Shown: positions 54,298-63,892 of the stretch, piece by piece | Numbering within the stretch: the stretch's first letter is position 1 | How the letters are laid out: each line of letters opens with the position of its first letter | NCBI GenBank assembly: GCA_013298695.1 | Contig: JAAFIS010000002.1 | Coordinates: forward strand, 423,827 to 487,826 | DNA: 64,000 nucleotides | Direction of reading: 5' to 3' | From: Betaproteobacteria bacterium | Lineage (GTDB): Bacteria > Pseudomonadota > Gammaproteobacteria > Burkholderiales > Casimicrobiaceae | The notes under the pieces: model-generated | The model's database searches: none | What the model was told of the DNA's origin: nothing | The model's input: the letters and a program-made list of their open reading frames with translations, nothing else | Made by a program: the position numbers and the translations under genes

Positions 54298-56265
54298 ATG
54301 CCCTCCACCAATCCCCAACAACTCAAAATCGCGGCGAACGCGATTCGTATGCTCGCAGTTGATGCGGTCGCAAAATGCAAATCCGGTCACCAAGGCATGC
54401 CGATGGGCATGGCTGAAATTGCGGTCACGCTGTGGTCGAAGCATCTCAACCACAATCCGTCGAATCCGCAATGGCCGAACCGTGATCGTTTCGTGGTGTC
54501 GAACGGTCATGGGTCGATGCTGCCGTATTCGTTGTTGCATTTGAGTGGCTACGATTTACCAATGTCGGAGATTGAAAACTTCCGACAGCTGCACAGCAAA
54601 ACGCCCGGGCACCCGGAAGTTGGCGTCACGCCTGGAATCGAAACGACGACCGGTCCGCTCGGGCAAGGGATCGCCAACGCTGTCGGCATGGCGCTCGCAG
54701 AGAAGATGCTCGCGAAACAATTCGGTAGCGCGATTGACCATCACACCTACGTTTTCATGGGCGATGGCTGCATGATGGAAGGCGTGTCACACGAAGCCTG
54801 TTCGCTCGCGGGCGTGCTTGGCTTGAACAAATTGATCGCGTTTTACGACGATAACGGCATCTCGATTGATGGCCATGTCTCGGGCTGGTTTAAGGACGAC
54901 ACCAAGAAGCGCTTCGAAGCCTACGGCTGGAATGTGATCGGCGCAATTGATGGCCATTCGATAGACGCCGTCGATGCTGCGATCATCGCTGCGAAAAAAG
55001 AAACCGCGCGCCCGACGCTCATCATTTGCAAAACACATATCGGTCAAGGCTCGCCCAACAAAGTCGATACGTCGGATGCGCACGGCACGGCGATCATGGG
55101 CGACGAAATCGCCGCGACGCGTGCGAACATCGGATGGACGCTGCCGCCGTTTCAGATCCCGCAAGACGCGTATGACGCGCTCAACGCGAAAGCAGCGGGC
55201 GCCGCCGCTGAAGCGAAATGGAATGAAGTCTTCGCCAAAGCCGATCCAGAATTGAAGCGTCGCCTCGCAGGGCAATTACCTTCGAATTACGCAGAGATTT
55301 TGAAGCGCGCAATAGACGCCGCGATTGCCAACGACAAAGAAGTTGCAACCCGCAAAGCTGCACAAAACGCGCTTGAAGTGTTCGGGCCAGCGCTGCCGGA
55401 AATGGTGGGCGGCTCAGCGGATTTAACGGGTTCGAATCTCACCAACTACAAGACCTCAACACCGGTGAAAGCCGACGGCAGCGGTCAACATATCGGCTAC
55501 GGCGTGCGCGAATTCGGCATGTGCGCGATTGCTAACGGCATGGCGCTGCACGGCGGCGTGATTCCCTACGTCGGCACCTTCCTCGTGTTCAGCGATTACG
55601 CGCGAAACGCTGTGCGCATGGCCGCGCTCATGAAGCAACGCGTGCTCTACATCTTCACGCATGACTCAATTGGCGTGGGCGAAGACGGCCCCACGCATCA
55701 GCCGGTTGAACACGTTGCATCGTTGCGCTTGATCCCAGGATTGCATGTATGGCGTCCGTGTGACGCGCTGGAGAGTGCAGTTGCATATGCGAGCGGGATC
55801 GAACGCAAAGACGGGCCTTCGATGCTCTGCTTGTCTCGCCAGAATTTGCCAGTGCTCGCGCGCGATGCGTCGCACGAAGCGCTCATTCGTCGCGGCGGTT
55901 ACATCGTTGCTGATGCGCAAAATCCGAAAGTGATTTTGCTCGCGACAGGCTCCGAAGTGGGGCTCGCAATGGGCGCATACAAACAACTCACAGCCGATGG
56001 CATTGCCGCACGCGTCGTGTCGATGCCCTGCACACAACTCTTCGACACGCAGAATATCGACTACAAGCGCGCGGTGTTACCGCATGACGTGCCCACGCTC
56101 GCGATTGAAGCCGGCGTCACTGATGGTTGGTGGAAATACGTCGGCATGAACGGTGGCGTAGTCGGCATCGACACCTTCGGCGAATCCGCGCCTGCGCCAG
56201 TACTCATGAAGCATTTCGGATTTACGGTTGAGAACGTGATCGCGAAAGCGAAGGCGCTCATCTAG
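54298..56265 (+). CDS. tkt: transketolase
   Basis: A 655-residue thiamine-diphosphate enzyme of the pentose phosphate and possibly Calvin pathways; it moves two-carbon units between sugar phosphates. Motifs: [15 protein letters not shown] at the start, the cofactor site [20 protein letters not shown], and the pyrimidine-side [20 protein letters not shown]. First gene of a carbon-metabolism run with gapA and pgk. Confidence 0.96.
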   Translation: MPSTNPQQLKIAANAIRMLAVDAVAKCKSGHQGMPMGMAEIAVTLWSKHLNHNPSNPQWPNRDRFVVSNGHGSMLPYSLLHLSGYDLPMSEIENFRQLHSKTPGHPEVGVTPGIETTTGPLGQGIANAVGMALAEKMLAKQFGSAIDHHTYVFMGDGCMMEGVSHEACSLAGVLGLNKLIAFYDDNGISIDGHVSGWFKDDTKKRFEAYGWNVIGAIDGHSIDAVDAAIIAAKKETARPTLIICKTHIGQGSPNKVDTSDAHGTAIMGDEIAATRANIGWTLPPFQIPQDAYDALNAKAAGAAAEAKWNEVFAKADPELKRRLAGQLPSNYAEILKRAIDAAIANDKEVATRKAAQNALEVFGPALPEMVGGSADLTGSNLTNYKTSTPVKADGSGQHIGYGVREFGMCAIANGMALHGGVIPYVGTFLVFSDYARNAVRMAALMKQRVLYIFTHDSIGVGEDGPTHQPVEHVASLRLIPGLHVWRPCDALESAVAYASGIERKDGPSMLCLSRQNLPVLARDASHEALIRRGGYIVADAQNPKVILLATGSEVGLAMGAYKQLTADGIAARVVSMPCTQLFDTQNIDYKRAVLPHDVPTLAIEAGVTDGWWKYVGMNGGVVGIDTFGESAPAPVLMKHFGFTVENVIAKAKALI

Positions 56266-56269
56266 ATTT

Positions 56270-56313
56270 TCCCTCTCCCTCGGGGAGAGGGTGCCCGATA
56301 GGGCGGGTGAGGG
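56270..56313. repeat. short palindromic repeat (CCCTCTCCC type)
   Basis: CCCTCTCCCTCGGGGAGAGG followed by GCGGGTGAGGG, between tkt and gapA. The first half forms a 9-bp hairpin and could attenuate or terminate tkt transcription. Related to 16767-16900. Confidence 0.6.
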
Positions 56314-56433
56314 TGTAACAACCTTTGCTTTGTTGGTTAGCGTGACGCACGGCATCGCCCTCTCCGTGAACGAAAAATGTGATCTTCTTTTAACTTGGCG
56401 CAATGAGATTGCGCCCTACGGGAAACAAGAAAA

Positions 56434-57444
56434 ATGGCAATCAAAGTAGGCATCAACGGCTACGGCCGCATCGGTCGCAACATTCTTCGCGCGATCTATG
56501 AATCGGGTCGCACCGATATTGAGATCGTTGCGATCAACGATCTTGGTGATTCGGAAACGAATGCGCACCTAACGCGCTACGACACCGCGCACGGCCCGTT
56601 CGGCAAAAAAGTGGCCGTTGACGGCGATCATTTAATGATCGAAGGCGACAAAATCAAAGTGTTCGCCATTCGCAATCCGGCGGAGATTCCGTGGGGTGCG
56701 CATGATGTCGATGTCGTGCTCGAATGCACGGGGCTTTTCACGAGCAAAGCCAAAGCAGCTGCGCACCTCGCAGGCGGCGCAAAAAAGGTCATCATCTCCG
56801 CACCCGGTGAAAAGGACGTTGACGCAACTGTTGTGTACGGCGTGAATCACAACGTGCTCAAGGCGAGCGACACTGTGATTTCGAACGCAAGTTGCACCAC
56901 GAACTGCCTCGCACCGCTCGTGAAAGTGTTGCACGAACAAGTCGGCGTTGTCAGTGGCTTGATGAACACCATTCACAGCTACACCAACGATCAAGTGCTG
57001 ACCGACGTGTTCCACAAAGATTTGCGCCGCGCACGCGCCGCCGCGCACAACATGATCCCGACAAAAACCGGCGCTGCCGCAGCGGTCGGTCTCGTATTGC
57101 CGGAATTGAATGGCAAGCTCGATGGATTCTCGGTGCGCGTACCCACCATTAACGTGTCGTTCGTTGATCTTTCCTTCTTGGCCGCACGTGACACCACTGT
57201 GGCAGAGGTCAACGCGATCATGAAAGCCGCCGCTGATAGCGCTGGCATGAAAAACGTGCTCGCCTACAGCGACGGCCCGCTCGTCTCTAGCGACTTCAAT
57301 CACGACCCGCACAGCTCAATCTTTGATGCGACGTGCACCAAGGTTGCGGGACGGTTGGTGAAAGTGTGTTCTTGGTATGACAACGAATGGGGTTTCAGCA
57401 ATCGAATGCTCGACACCACGGTTGCATTAATGAACGCGAAGTAG
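56434..57444 (+). CDS. gapA: glyceraldehyde-3-phosphate dehydrogenase
   Basis: A 336-residue glycolytic enzyme. The NAD-binding start is [13 protein letters not shown], the catalytic Cys is near residue 154 in [12 protein letters not shown], and the substrate loop is [14 protein letters not shown]. It makes 1,3-bisphosphoglycerate, the substrate of Pgk encoded two genes downstream. Confidence 0.97.
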   Translation: MAIKVGINGYGRIGRNILRAIYESGRTDIEIVAINDLGDSETNAHLTRYDTAHGPFGKKVAVDGDHLMIEGDKIKVFAIRNPAEIPWGAHDVDVVLECTGLFTSKAKAAAHLAGGAKKVIISAPGEKDVDATVVYGVNHNVLKASDTVISNASCTTNCLAPLVKVLHEQVGVVSGLMNTIHSYTNDQVLTDVFHKDLRRARAAAHNMIPTKTGAAAAVGLVLPELNGKLDGFSVRVPTINVSFVDLSFLAARDTTVAEVNAIMKAAADSAGMKNVLAYSDGPLVSSDFNHDPHSSIFDATCTKVAGRLVKVCSWYDNEWGFSNRMLDTTVALMNAK

Positions 57445-57447
57445 TGC

Positions 57448-57552
57448 GTAGCCCGGATGCTCGCATCCGGGTGTCTCTATATCGAAGACTTTATTTCAAG
57501 TTCGCTTCGCGAACACATCACGGGTGCCCCGGATGCGAGCATCCGGGCTACG
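57448..57552. repeat. paired palindromic repeat (CCCGGATGCGAGCATCCGGG type)
   Basis: Two copies of CCCGGATGCNNGCATCCGGG, each a hairpin (57448-57473 and 57527-57552), face each other across about 50 bp. They lie between gapA and a GNAT gene. The same palindrome occurs at 8489-8514. Confidence 0.8.
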
Positions 57553-57561
57553 GAGTAACAC

Positions 57562-58059
57562 TTGTCCGTCCTCATCCGCGCCACTGAACTTCGCGATCTT
57601 CCGTCACTTGTGGAATGTCTCAATTCGGTGTTTCTCGAACGACGCTACCTCGCGATCGTTGAGGCAATTCCTGCGGGCGAGGCCATGAACCATCACGCAA
57701 CACATATTGTCGCCATGCGACCGCATTTTGTCGCACTGGATGGCGAACGTGTTGTCGGCCTCTGCGACGTATCGCCCGGATCTCCTCGAATCGCAGGCCA
57801 GGCGCACAACGCAACACTCGGAATGCTGTTGCTCCCCGATTATCGCGGTCGCGGATTAGGCGAACAGTTGTTGATAAAAACGCTCGAAGCCAGCCGTGGA
57901 AAATTTGAGCGGATCGAACTATCGGTTTATAGCCATAACGAGCGCGCGCATCGACTCTACCAGCGTGTCGGGTTCGTTGAAGAAGGCCGCCGCATTGGCG
58001 CCTGGAAGCTCGACGGCATGACCTCTGACATCATAGATATGGTTTACAAGTTTAGTTAA
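57562..58059 (+). CDS. GNAT family N-acetyltransferase
   Basis: A 165-residue acetyl-CoA-dependent acetyltransferase. The CoA-binding motif is [18 protein letters not shown] and the end is [20 protein letters not shown]. The start is TTG 57562 with GGAG 6 bases upstream, no ATG being in position. The substrate is unknown. It ends 23 bp before pgk. Confidence 0.88.
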   Translation: MSVLIRATELRDLPSLVECLNSVFLERRYLAIVEAIPAGEAMNHHATHIVAMRPHFVALDGERVVGLCDVSPGSPRIAGQAHNATLGMLLLPDYRGRGLGEQLLIKTLEASRGKFERIELSVYSHNERAHRLYQRVGFVEEGRRIGAWKLDGMTSDIIDMVYKFS

Positions 58060-58082
58060 CGCGCTACGCGACAAAGAAAACG

Positions 58083-59264
58083 ATGAAATTCCTCCGCCTC
58101 ACCGATCTCGATCTGAATAACAAACGCGTATTCATTCGCGCGGATTTGAACGTGCCGCAAGACGATGCTGGCAACATCACCGACGATACGCGCATTCGTG
58201 CGTCGGTTCCCGGCATTGCATACGCGCTCAACGCTGGCGCTGCGGTGATGGTGACGTCGCATCTTGGTCGTCCGACGGAAGGCGAATTGAAACCCGAGGA
58301 TTCGCTCGCACCCATCGCGAAGCGGCTCGGGGAATTGCTTGGTCGCGATGTGAAATTGATTGCAAATTGGGTAGAGGGCGGATTCAGCGTGGCGCCGGGT
58401 GAAGTCGTTTTGCTCGAAAACTGCCGATGCAATAAAGGTGAGAAGAAAAACGACGAAGCGCTGGCGAAGAAAATGGCGGCGCTCTGCGACGTGTACGCGA
58501 ACGATGCGTTCGGCACCGCGCATCGTGCAGAGGCAACGACTGAAGGCATTGCGCGCTTCGCGCCCATCGCCTGCGCGGGGCCGTTGATGGCGGGTGAGCT
58601 CGAAGCGCTCGGTGCGGCGCTGGGTAATCCTAAGCGTCCGCTGGTTGCCATCGTTGCCGGTTCAAAGGTTTCGACGAAACTCACGATTCTTGATTCACTC
58701 GCGGATAAGGTGGATCAATTGATCGTGGGCGGCGGTATTGCAAACACGTTCTTGCTCGCGCAGGGATCAGCGATTGGAAAGTCGCTCGCTGAACATGATC
58801 TCACCGAAGAGGCGAAGAAGATCATCGACAAGATGACAGCGCGCGGCGCAACGGTGCCGATGCCGACCGATGTCGTGTGCGCCAAGGAATTCGCGGCAAC
58901 CGCTACCGCGACCACGAAATCACTCGCCAACGTGAGCGACGACGACATGATTCTCGACATCGGGCCTGAGAGCGCTGGAGCGCTTGCGAAGGTGATCGCA
59001 GGTGCGGGAACTATCGTATGGAACGGCCCGGTCGGCGTATTCGAATTCGAGCAGTTTGCAGGCGGCACGAAGGCGGTTGCGCATGCTGTTGCAGAGTCAA
59101 ACGCGTTCTCAATCGCAGGCGGCGGCGACACCATCGCTGCAATTAACAAATTCGGCATTGCGGATAAAGTGAGCTACATCTCAACCGCGGGTGGCGCATT
59201 CCTCGAATTCCTCGAAGGTAAAACGTTGCCTGCGGTCGCGGCGCTTGAAGCGAGAGCGAAGTAA
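58083..59264 (+). CDS. pgk: phosphoglycerate kinase
   Basis: A 393-residue protein that makes ATP and 3-phosphoglycerate. It begins [21 protein letters not shown]; the substrate site includes [10 protein letters not shown], and the C-terminal nucleotide domain has the [16 protein letters not shown] motif. Full length. Confidence 0.97.
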   Translation: MKFLRLTDLDLNNKRVFIRADLNVPQDDAGNITDDTRIRASVPGIAYALNAGAAVMVTSHLGRPTEGELKPEDSLAPIAKRLGELLGRDVKLIANWVEGGFSVAPGEVVLLENCRCNKGEKKNDEALAKKMAALCDVYANDAFGTAHRAEATTEGIARFAPIACAGPLMAGELEALGAALGNPKRPLVAIVAGSKVSTKLTILDSLADKVDQLIVGGGIANTFLLAQGSAIGKSLAEHDLTEEAKKIIDKMTARGATVPMPTDVVCAKEFAATATATTKSLANVSDDDMILDIGPESAGALAKVIAGAGTIVWNGPVGVFEFEQFAGGTKAVAHAVAESNAFSIAGGGDTIAAINKFGIADKVSYISTAGGAFLEFLEGKTLPAVAALEARAK

Positions 59265-59279
59265 TAACCGATCGACTCG

Positions 59280-59789
59280 ATGATACGAATTCGCACTGCA
59301 ACGATTGACGATGCACCAATTCTTGCCGCAGCAGAAATTGAAACTGCGCGCGTGCCAGGTTTTCTCCGGTCACATCCAGAAGAGTTTGATGTCGATTCGT
59401 TCGCGACGCTTATTGCAGATCTCGAATCACCAGGGCAGCGTGGGCGCTACATCGTAGCTACAGATGCGATGCAGCAGTTGATCGGTCACGCATTACTTGA
59501 ACCGATGTCCTTGAAGCGCGTCGCGCATGTGTTTCGACTCACCATCGTCGTTCATCCGGGAAACACTGATCGTGGCGTCGGTCGAGCGATGATGAACGCG
59601 TTGCTCGATTGGGCAAAGCATGACCCGCGCGTTGAAAAAATTGAATTGATGGTGCGCGCGACCAACGCGCGAGCGATTCATCTTTATCAAAGCTGCGGCT
59701 TCGTTGAAGAAGGTCGATTTGTGAAACGAATCAAACTTGAAGACGGAAGCTACATCGACGACGTGGCAATGGCATGGTTTGCAAAGTGA
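59280..59789 (+). CDS. GNAT family N-acetyltransferase
   Basis: A 169-residue protein. The CoA-binding core is LTIVVHPGNTDRGVGRAMMNAL and the end ELMVRATNARAIHLYQSCGF. It starts 15 bp after pgk and is related in layout to the GNAT on the other side of pgk (both end helix-loop [13 protein letters not shown]/F). They may have arisen by duplication. Confidence 0.88.
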   Translation: MIRIRTATIDDAPILAAAEIETARVPGFLRSHPEEFDVDSFATLIADLESPGQRGRYIVATDAMQQLIGHALLEPMSLKRVAHVFRLTIVVHPGNTDRGVGRAMMNALLDWAKHDPRVEKIELMVRATNARAIHLYQSCGFVEEGRFVKRIKLEDGSYIDDVAMAWFAK

Positions 59790-59808
59790 ATCAGCATGCC
59801 CGTCGATA

Positions 59809-59892
59809 ATCCGTTTTTATTGGGCGGTTAGCCAATAACGGTGGTTATTCAATAAATCAATCAAATCGATTAATCGCCCAATGATATCGGGC
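59809..59892. repeat. 84-bp tripartite palindromic element, copy 11
   Basis: The left site ATCCGTTTTTATTGGGC keeps the right arm (centre 59817). The right, GCCCAATGATATCGGGC, is near-complete (centre 59884). Spacing is 67 bp and the midpoint ATTC|AATA. It lies between convergent genes. Confidence 0.82.
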
Positions 59893-59975
59893 GATTAATC
59901 GAAAAGTTATCTCTACACTGTTTGCTCAATAATTAAGCAACAACGTTCGCGAAAACAAAACGTTTGACGCAATCG

Positions 59976-61097
59976 CTACGCAGCTTTCATCAAATCACCA
60001 TAGCGCGCGAGATGCCAATCGGTGTCGCCAAAAGTGGCGTTGATCATAGTGAGTCGTTTGAAGTAATGTGAGACATTGAGCTCATGCGTGACGCCGATGC
60101 CGCCATGCAATTGCACGGCGCTTTGCCCCACGAATCGAGAGGCTTGTCCGACTAACGTTTTTGCGGCGGAGATCGCTTTCGCACGTAAATCTGCGTTCTC
60201 GTTGGCGACTGCAAGCGCTGCTTCCATCGCCATTGAACGCGACATTTCCAAGTGCATCATCATGTCAACCGCACGATGTTGCAACGCCTGGTTCATGCCA
60301 ATCGGTCGACCGAATTGCTTGCGTGTTTTCAGGTATTCAACGGTTGCTTTGTGTAGCTCAGTCATCACACCGACTGCCTCAGCACAGAGCGCGGCGCATG
60401 CCGCGTCGAGCGCGTAGTCAATGGCATGTTGTGCATTGTCTTGTTCGCCGACGAGCGTCGCAGGCGCGTTCACAAATTCGATATCGCCGCCACGCTGCGC
60501 GTCTTGCATCGGATATGCGTAGCGCTTCGTGGTGGCACTGTCGGGTTGCACGAGAAACAGCGATGCCTTCGGTGCGCCATCAACGCATGCGGAGACGAGC
60601 AAAGTGTCGGCGCAATCGCCACCGAGTACGGCAATCTTTTTTCCAGTGAGCATGAAGCCGCCGTTCGCGCGCCTCGCGTGCGTGTGCGTCTGCGCGCGCT
60701 CGTGGCCAGCGCCGGCATCGGTGTGCGCGAAGGCGACAAGCGTTTCGCCCGAGGCGATGCGCTCCAAGAGCCCCGCGCGTTCAATGTCACTCGCGCCTCG
60801 CGTGAGTAGCGCGGCGGGCAACACGACACAGCCGAGATAGGGTTCGATCACAAGTCCGCGACCGAGTTGCTCCATCACGACCATCGTGTCGACAGCCGAT
60901 CCGCCGAGACCGCCGTCTTGCTCGGCAATCGGCAGCGCCATCGCGCCGATTTCCGCAAGTTGATTCCACCGCGTACGCGACCAACCTTCGGCAGAACGAA
61001 TGATCGACCACCGATCATCAAAACTGTAATCACGTTCGATAAATTTGATGAGCGTATCGCGCAGTGCGACTTGCTCTTCGCTTAAAGAAAAGTTCAT
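59976..61097 (-). CDS. acyl-CoA dehydrogenase, second subunit of a pair
   Basis: A 373-residue flavoprotein of the acyl-CoA dehydrogenase fold. It begins MNFSLSEEQVALRDTLIKFI and ends with QLHGGIGVTHELNVSHYFKR, the C-terminal motif. Its ATG overlaps the TGA of the upstream acyl-CoA dehydrogenase gene (ATGA), as in pairs such as PimC/PimD that form heterotetramers with one active site per dimer. It oxidises an acyl-CoA to the enoyl-CoA; the substrate is unknown. Confidence 0.9.
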   Translation of the reverse strand: MNFSLSEEQVALRDTLIKFIERDYSFDDRWSIIRSAEGWSRTRWNQLAEIGAMALPIAEQDGGLGGSAVDTMVVMEQLGRGLVIEPYLGCVVLPAALLTRGASDIERAGLLERIASGETLVAFAHTDAGAGHERAQTHTHARRANGGFMLTGKKIAVLGGDCADTLLVSACVDGAPKASLFLVQPDSATTKRYAYPMQDAQRGGDIEFVNAPATLVGEQDNAQHAIDYALDAACAALCAEAVGVMTELHKATVEYLKTRKQFGRPIGMNQALQHRAVDMMMHLEMSRSMAMEAALAVANENADLRAKAISAAKTLVGQASRFVGQSAVQLHGGIGVTHELNVSHYFKRLTMINATFGDTDWHLARYGDLMKAA

Positions 61098-62302
61098 AGG
61101 CCGAGCACCATTTGCGTGATGATGTTGCGTTGAATTTCGTTGGAACCGCCGTAAATCGTGGTCTTGCGGAAATTGAAATAGGTGCCGCTTGCGTAGCGAT
61201 AGGCGTCGTTTGAAAGCCATGCCGCATCCGCACCACCACCCTCGCCTTCGCGCACGTACGGAAGCGCTGCGGGGCCTGCGGCCATCATGGTGAGTTCGGT
61301 GAGCGTTTGCTGAATCTCCGAGCCTTTAATTTTCAAGAGTGAGGCTTCGGGGCCGGGCGCGCGCTTCTCACGTTCTGCATCGAGTACGCGCAGTAGCGTG
61401 ATTTCTAATGCGCGCAGTTCTATTTCGACTTGCGCAAGCCGATCACGAAAACGGGTGTCTTCGATGAGTGGTTTTCCGTTCGATGTGGATTGCTTTGCTA
61501 CATGATGCAGGCGCTTGACGATCCGCTTGCAACGACCCACACCGGCGATGCCAGTACGCTCGTGCGAGAGCAAAAACTTCGCGTAAGTCCATCCTTTATT
61601 TTCTTCGCCTACTAAATTTTCGACAGGCACCTTAACGTTGTCGAACCACACTTCATTGACTTCATGCTCTTGGTCGAGCATGATGATCGGGCGCACCGTG
61701 ATGCCCGGCGTTTTCATGTCGATCAGCAAAAACGAAATACCTTCTTGCGGACGGCCTTCGCTCGATGTGCGCACGAGACAGAAAATCCAATCGGCGAATT
61801 GCCCGAGCGTTGTCCAAGTTTTTTGTCCGTTAACAATATAGTGGTCGCCGCTTTTGTCTGATGCGCGTTCCGCTTTCGTTTTCAGTGACGCGAGATCTGA
61901 GCCTGAGCCCGGTTCACTGTAACCCTGACACCACCAATGCTCACCCGAAAGAATTTTGGGCAAGTAAAAATCTTGCTGCGTCTTGTTGCCGAACGCCATG
62001 ATGACCGGCGCGACCATGCGCAGACCAAACGGAATGAGCTGCGGCGCGCCTTCGTCGGCAGTGACTTCGTCGAAGATATGTTGATACGTTGAATCCCAAC
62101 CTGTACCACCAAATTGCTTCGGCCAACCAACGCCGACCCAGCCTTTTTTGTGGAGCGCGCGATGCCAGCCGAGGTAGTCTTCGCGATCAAGCCGCGCGCC
62201 TTCGAGTACTTTTTTCGCAACCCTTGGGTCGAGATTGGCTCGCGCGAACTCACGCACGTCTTGCGCAAAAGCGATTTGTTCGTCGGAGTAACTTAGATCC
62301 AT
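61094..62302 (-). CDS. acyl-CoA dehydrogenase, first subunit of a pair
   Basis: A 402-residue protein. The family start is MDLSYSDEQIAFAQDVREFA; the FAD/substrate parts are WCQGYSEPGSGSDLASLKT and VNGQKTWTTLGQFADWIF, and the end is IYGGSNEIQRNIITQMVLGL. It resembles large subunits of pimeloyl-CoA-type dehydrogenases. ATG 62302 is used. Coupled to the second subunit. Confidence 0.92.
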   Translation of the reverse strand: MDLSYSDEQIAFAQDVREFARANLDPRVAKKVLEGARLDREDYLGWHRALHKKGWVGVGWPKQFGGTGWDSTYQHIFDEVTADEGAPQLIPFGLRMVAPVIMAFGNKTQQDFYLPKILSGEHWWCQGYSEPGSGSDLASLKTKAERASDKSGDHYIVNGQKTWTTLGQFADWIFCLVRTSSEGRPQEGISFLLIDMKTPGITVRPIIMLDQEHEVNEVWFDNVKVPVENLVGEENKGWTYAKFLLSHERTGIAGVGRCKRIVKRLHHVAKQSTSNGKPLIEDTRFRDRLAQVEIELRALEITLLRVLDAEREKRAPGPEASLLKIKGSEIQQTLTELTMMAAGPAALPYVREGEGGGADAAWLSNDAYRYASGTYFNFRKTTIYGGSNEIQRNIITQMVLGL

Positions 62303-62373
62303 TATCTTTACGTCCTTACTTGATAACGCATTCGTGCGCACATTGTCGCAAATTAAATTACGAACGGTCTAAC

Positions 62374-63330
62374 TGTATTCCACGTCTGTTCGCTGAACGT
62401 TTGAGCGTACCTGTGATTGGTCCGCCGCGTTTCATCATCTCGCATCCATGGCTCGTGCTTCGCAGCGTTTGCAGCGCACGGTTGGCTCGCTTCCTACGCT
62501 CAACGCCAACCCGAAAGTGCAGCTGGAGGGTCGGCTTGCCGAAGGTGCCGAGACGCGGAAAATGGCGCGGGAAAAGAAGTGCCACTGTGTCGCATCTAGC
62601 CCTTCGCGGTGAGTCAATTTGCTCATGCGAGAAATAATTAACTCGATCAAACGATGGGGCTCTGCGAAAATTGCACCGAGCCGATGTTGATTGCGTCGCT
62701 CTGCGCGGCGCGCGGTTTGGTGAAGCAAGTGCGGGACGGGCGATATCGCGTTCAACGACGTATTCGATCCATCTTGCGGAGAAATCGATTGGGATGAGCG
62801 TCGGTCGCCTGTTCCAGGTTTGCGAACACGCGGGTGCGCTTGAGGCAGCGCTTTCGCCGATTGCGATTGCGCTAGGGCGCGAGGCGTAGAAGTTTTATTA
62901 CGAACCGACTGAGTTATAGGGTGCTAAGGCGCATCGCGCGAGTGCGCTGCCGGCGCAGCCAATGGGAACGAATTCAGCTTAGCTGGGCGCGCGATTCATT
63001 GCGACGAGAGAAGCGCGTCCGTTGAACGCAAACAAGCAGAGGATCGTGACTCTAACGCGCAATACATTGTCAACTTACCGCTCTTTACGGGTGTGCGCAG
63101 CAACAATTCGGAAGGTTCGGTGAAAAGGGCTGCCCTAGATTCTGACCACCGACCTGTCACCGAAAGAAAGCCTGAGCTACGATGGTGGCGCGGCGAAGGT
63201 ATGGAAAGACGTTTGGGACGCGGGGAAGGCGTCGGTCAGATCACACCGATGTACCGTCGACTGCGGAGATCGTTGCGTGACTCCAAAAGGAATATCTCAA
63301 CAGCGTCGAGCGAATTACGCAGTGATGCTC
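62374..63330 (+). pseudogene. nitronate monooxygenase pseudogene
   Basis: Scattered matches to the nitronate monooxygenase (2-nitropropane dioxygenase) family appear in shifting frames. RLFAERLSVPVIGPPRFIIS near 62383 and VGSLPTLNANPKVQLEGRLA near 62490 are the N-terminal region. LSPKESLSYDGGAAKVWKDV near 63160 and EGVGQI, then DVPSTAEIVA, a stop, and LQKEYLNSVERI near 63250-63320 are the C-terminal end. The middle is not recognisable. The distance fits a full gene of about 320 residues, now broken by frameshifts and stops. It is divergent from the acyl-CoA dehydrogenase pair. Confidence 0.65.
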
Positions 63331-63375
63331 ATCAGTTTGACGCGCACATTTCGTCTCACGCCAAATTGACTGATC

Positions 63376-63459
63376 GCCCTATCGAATTGGGCGATTCGGA
63401 TGGTTCAGCAAACTATCGAGACGGCGCTGAATTCGCAATATCGCCAAAATCAATCAGGC
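63376..63459. repeat. 84-bp tripartite palindromic element, copy 12
   Basis: GCCCTATCGAATTGGGC (centre 63384) and GCCAAAATCAATCAGGC (centre 63451) are 67 bp apart. The midpoint reads TATC|GAGA. It lies just beyond the grxD stop codon. Confidence 0.75.
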
Positions 63460-63469
63460 GCTGGTCGAT

Positions 63470-63790
63470 TTAGTTTGGCTTTGAAATCATCGTTTGTAGT
63501 TCACCGGACTGCGCGAGCTCGCGCATGATGTCGGCGCCACCAACGAATTCGCCATCAACATAGAGTTGTGGGATCGTAGGCCAGTTTGCAAAAGCTTTCA
63601 CGCCTTCACGAATGTCGTTATCGGCGAGCACGTTCACCGATGCAAATTCATTGCACCCTGCCGACTTCAACATTTGAGTTGCTGCAGAGCTAAAGCCACA
63701 TTGCGGAAACTGCGGCGTGCCTTTCATGAAAAGCACCACGCGGTTGTTACTCACTAAATCTTGAATTTCTTTTTGAACGTCGCGGCTCAT
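63470..63790 (-). CDS. grxD: monothiol glutaredoxin, Grx4 type
   Basis: A 106-residue protein with active site CGFS (C31 in KGTPQFPQCGFSSAA), the glutathione loop WPTIPQLYVDGEFVGG, and IMRELAQSGEL. It carries an Fe-S cluster and delivers it to other proteins, together with BolA-type partners. It follows the rRNA operon terminator on the same strand. Confidence 0.95.
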   Translation of the reverse strand: MSRDVQKEIQDLVSNNRVVLFMKGTPQFPQCGFSSAATQMLKSAGCNEFASVNVLADNDIREGVKAFANWPTIPQLYVDGEFVGGADIMRELAQSGELQTMISKPN

Positions 63791-63834
63791 AATCGGCTTT
63801 CGAAAAACAATGTTGCTATCGCGAGTTTATCGCT

Positions 63835-63876
63835 GCCAAAAACAAACGCCCAGCTGGATAACCATACTGGGCGTTT
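63835..63876 (-). terminator. rRNA operon terminator
   Basis: A 10-bp stem AAACGCCCAG/CTGGGCGTTT (63844-63853 with 63867-63876) is followed, read on the minus strand, by GTTTTTGG. It lies downstream of the 5S gene. Confidence 0.85.
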
Positions 63877-63892
63877 CTTTGAATAATTTAGT

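Noticed and set aside
63093..63473. 126-codon hypothetical gene
   Set aside because: Neighbouring frames show nitronate monooxygenase motifs; the frame is a by-product of the pseudogene.
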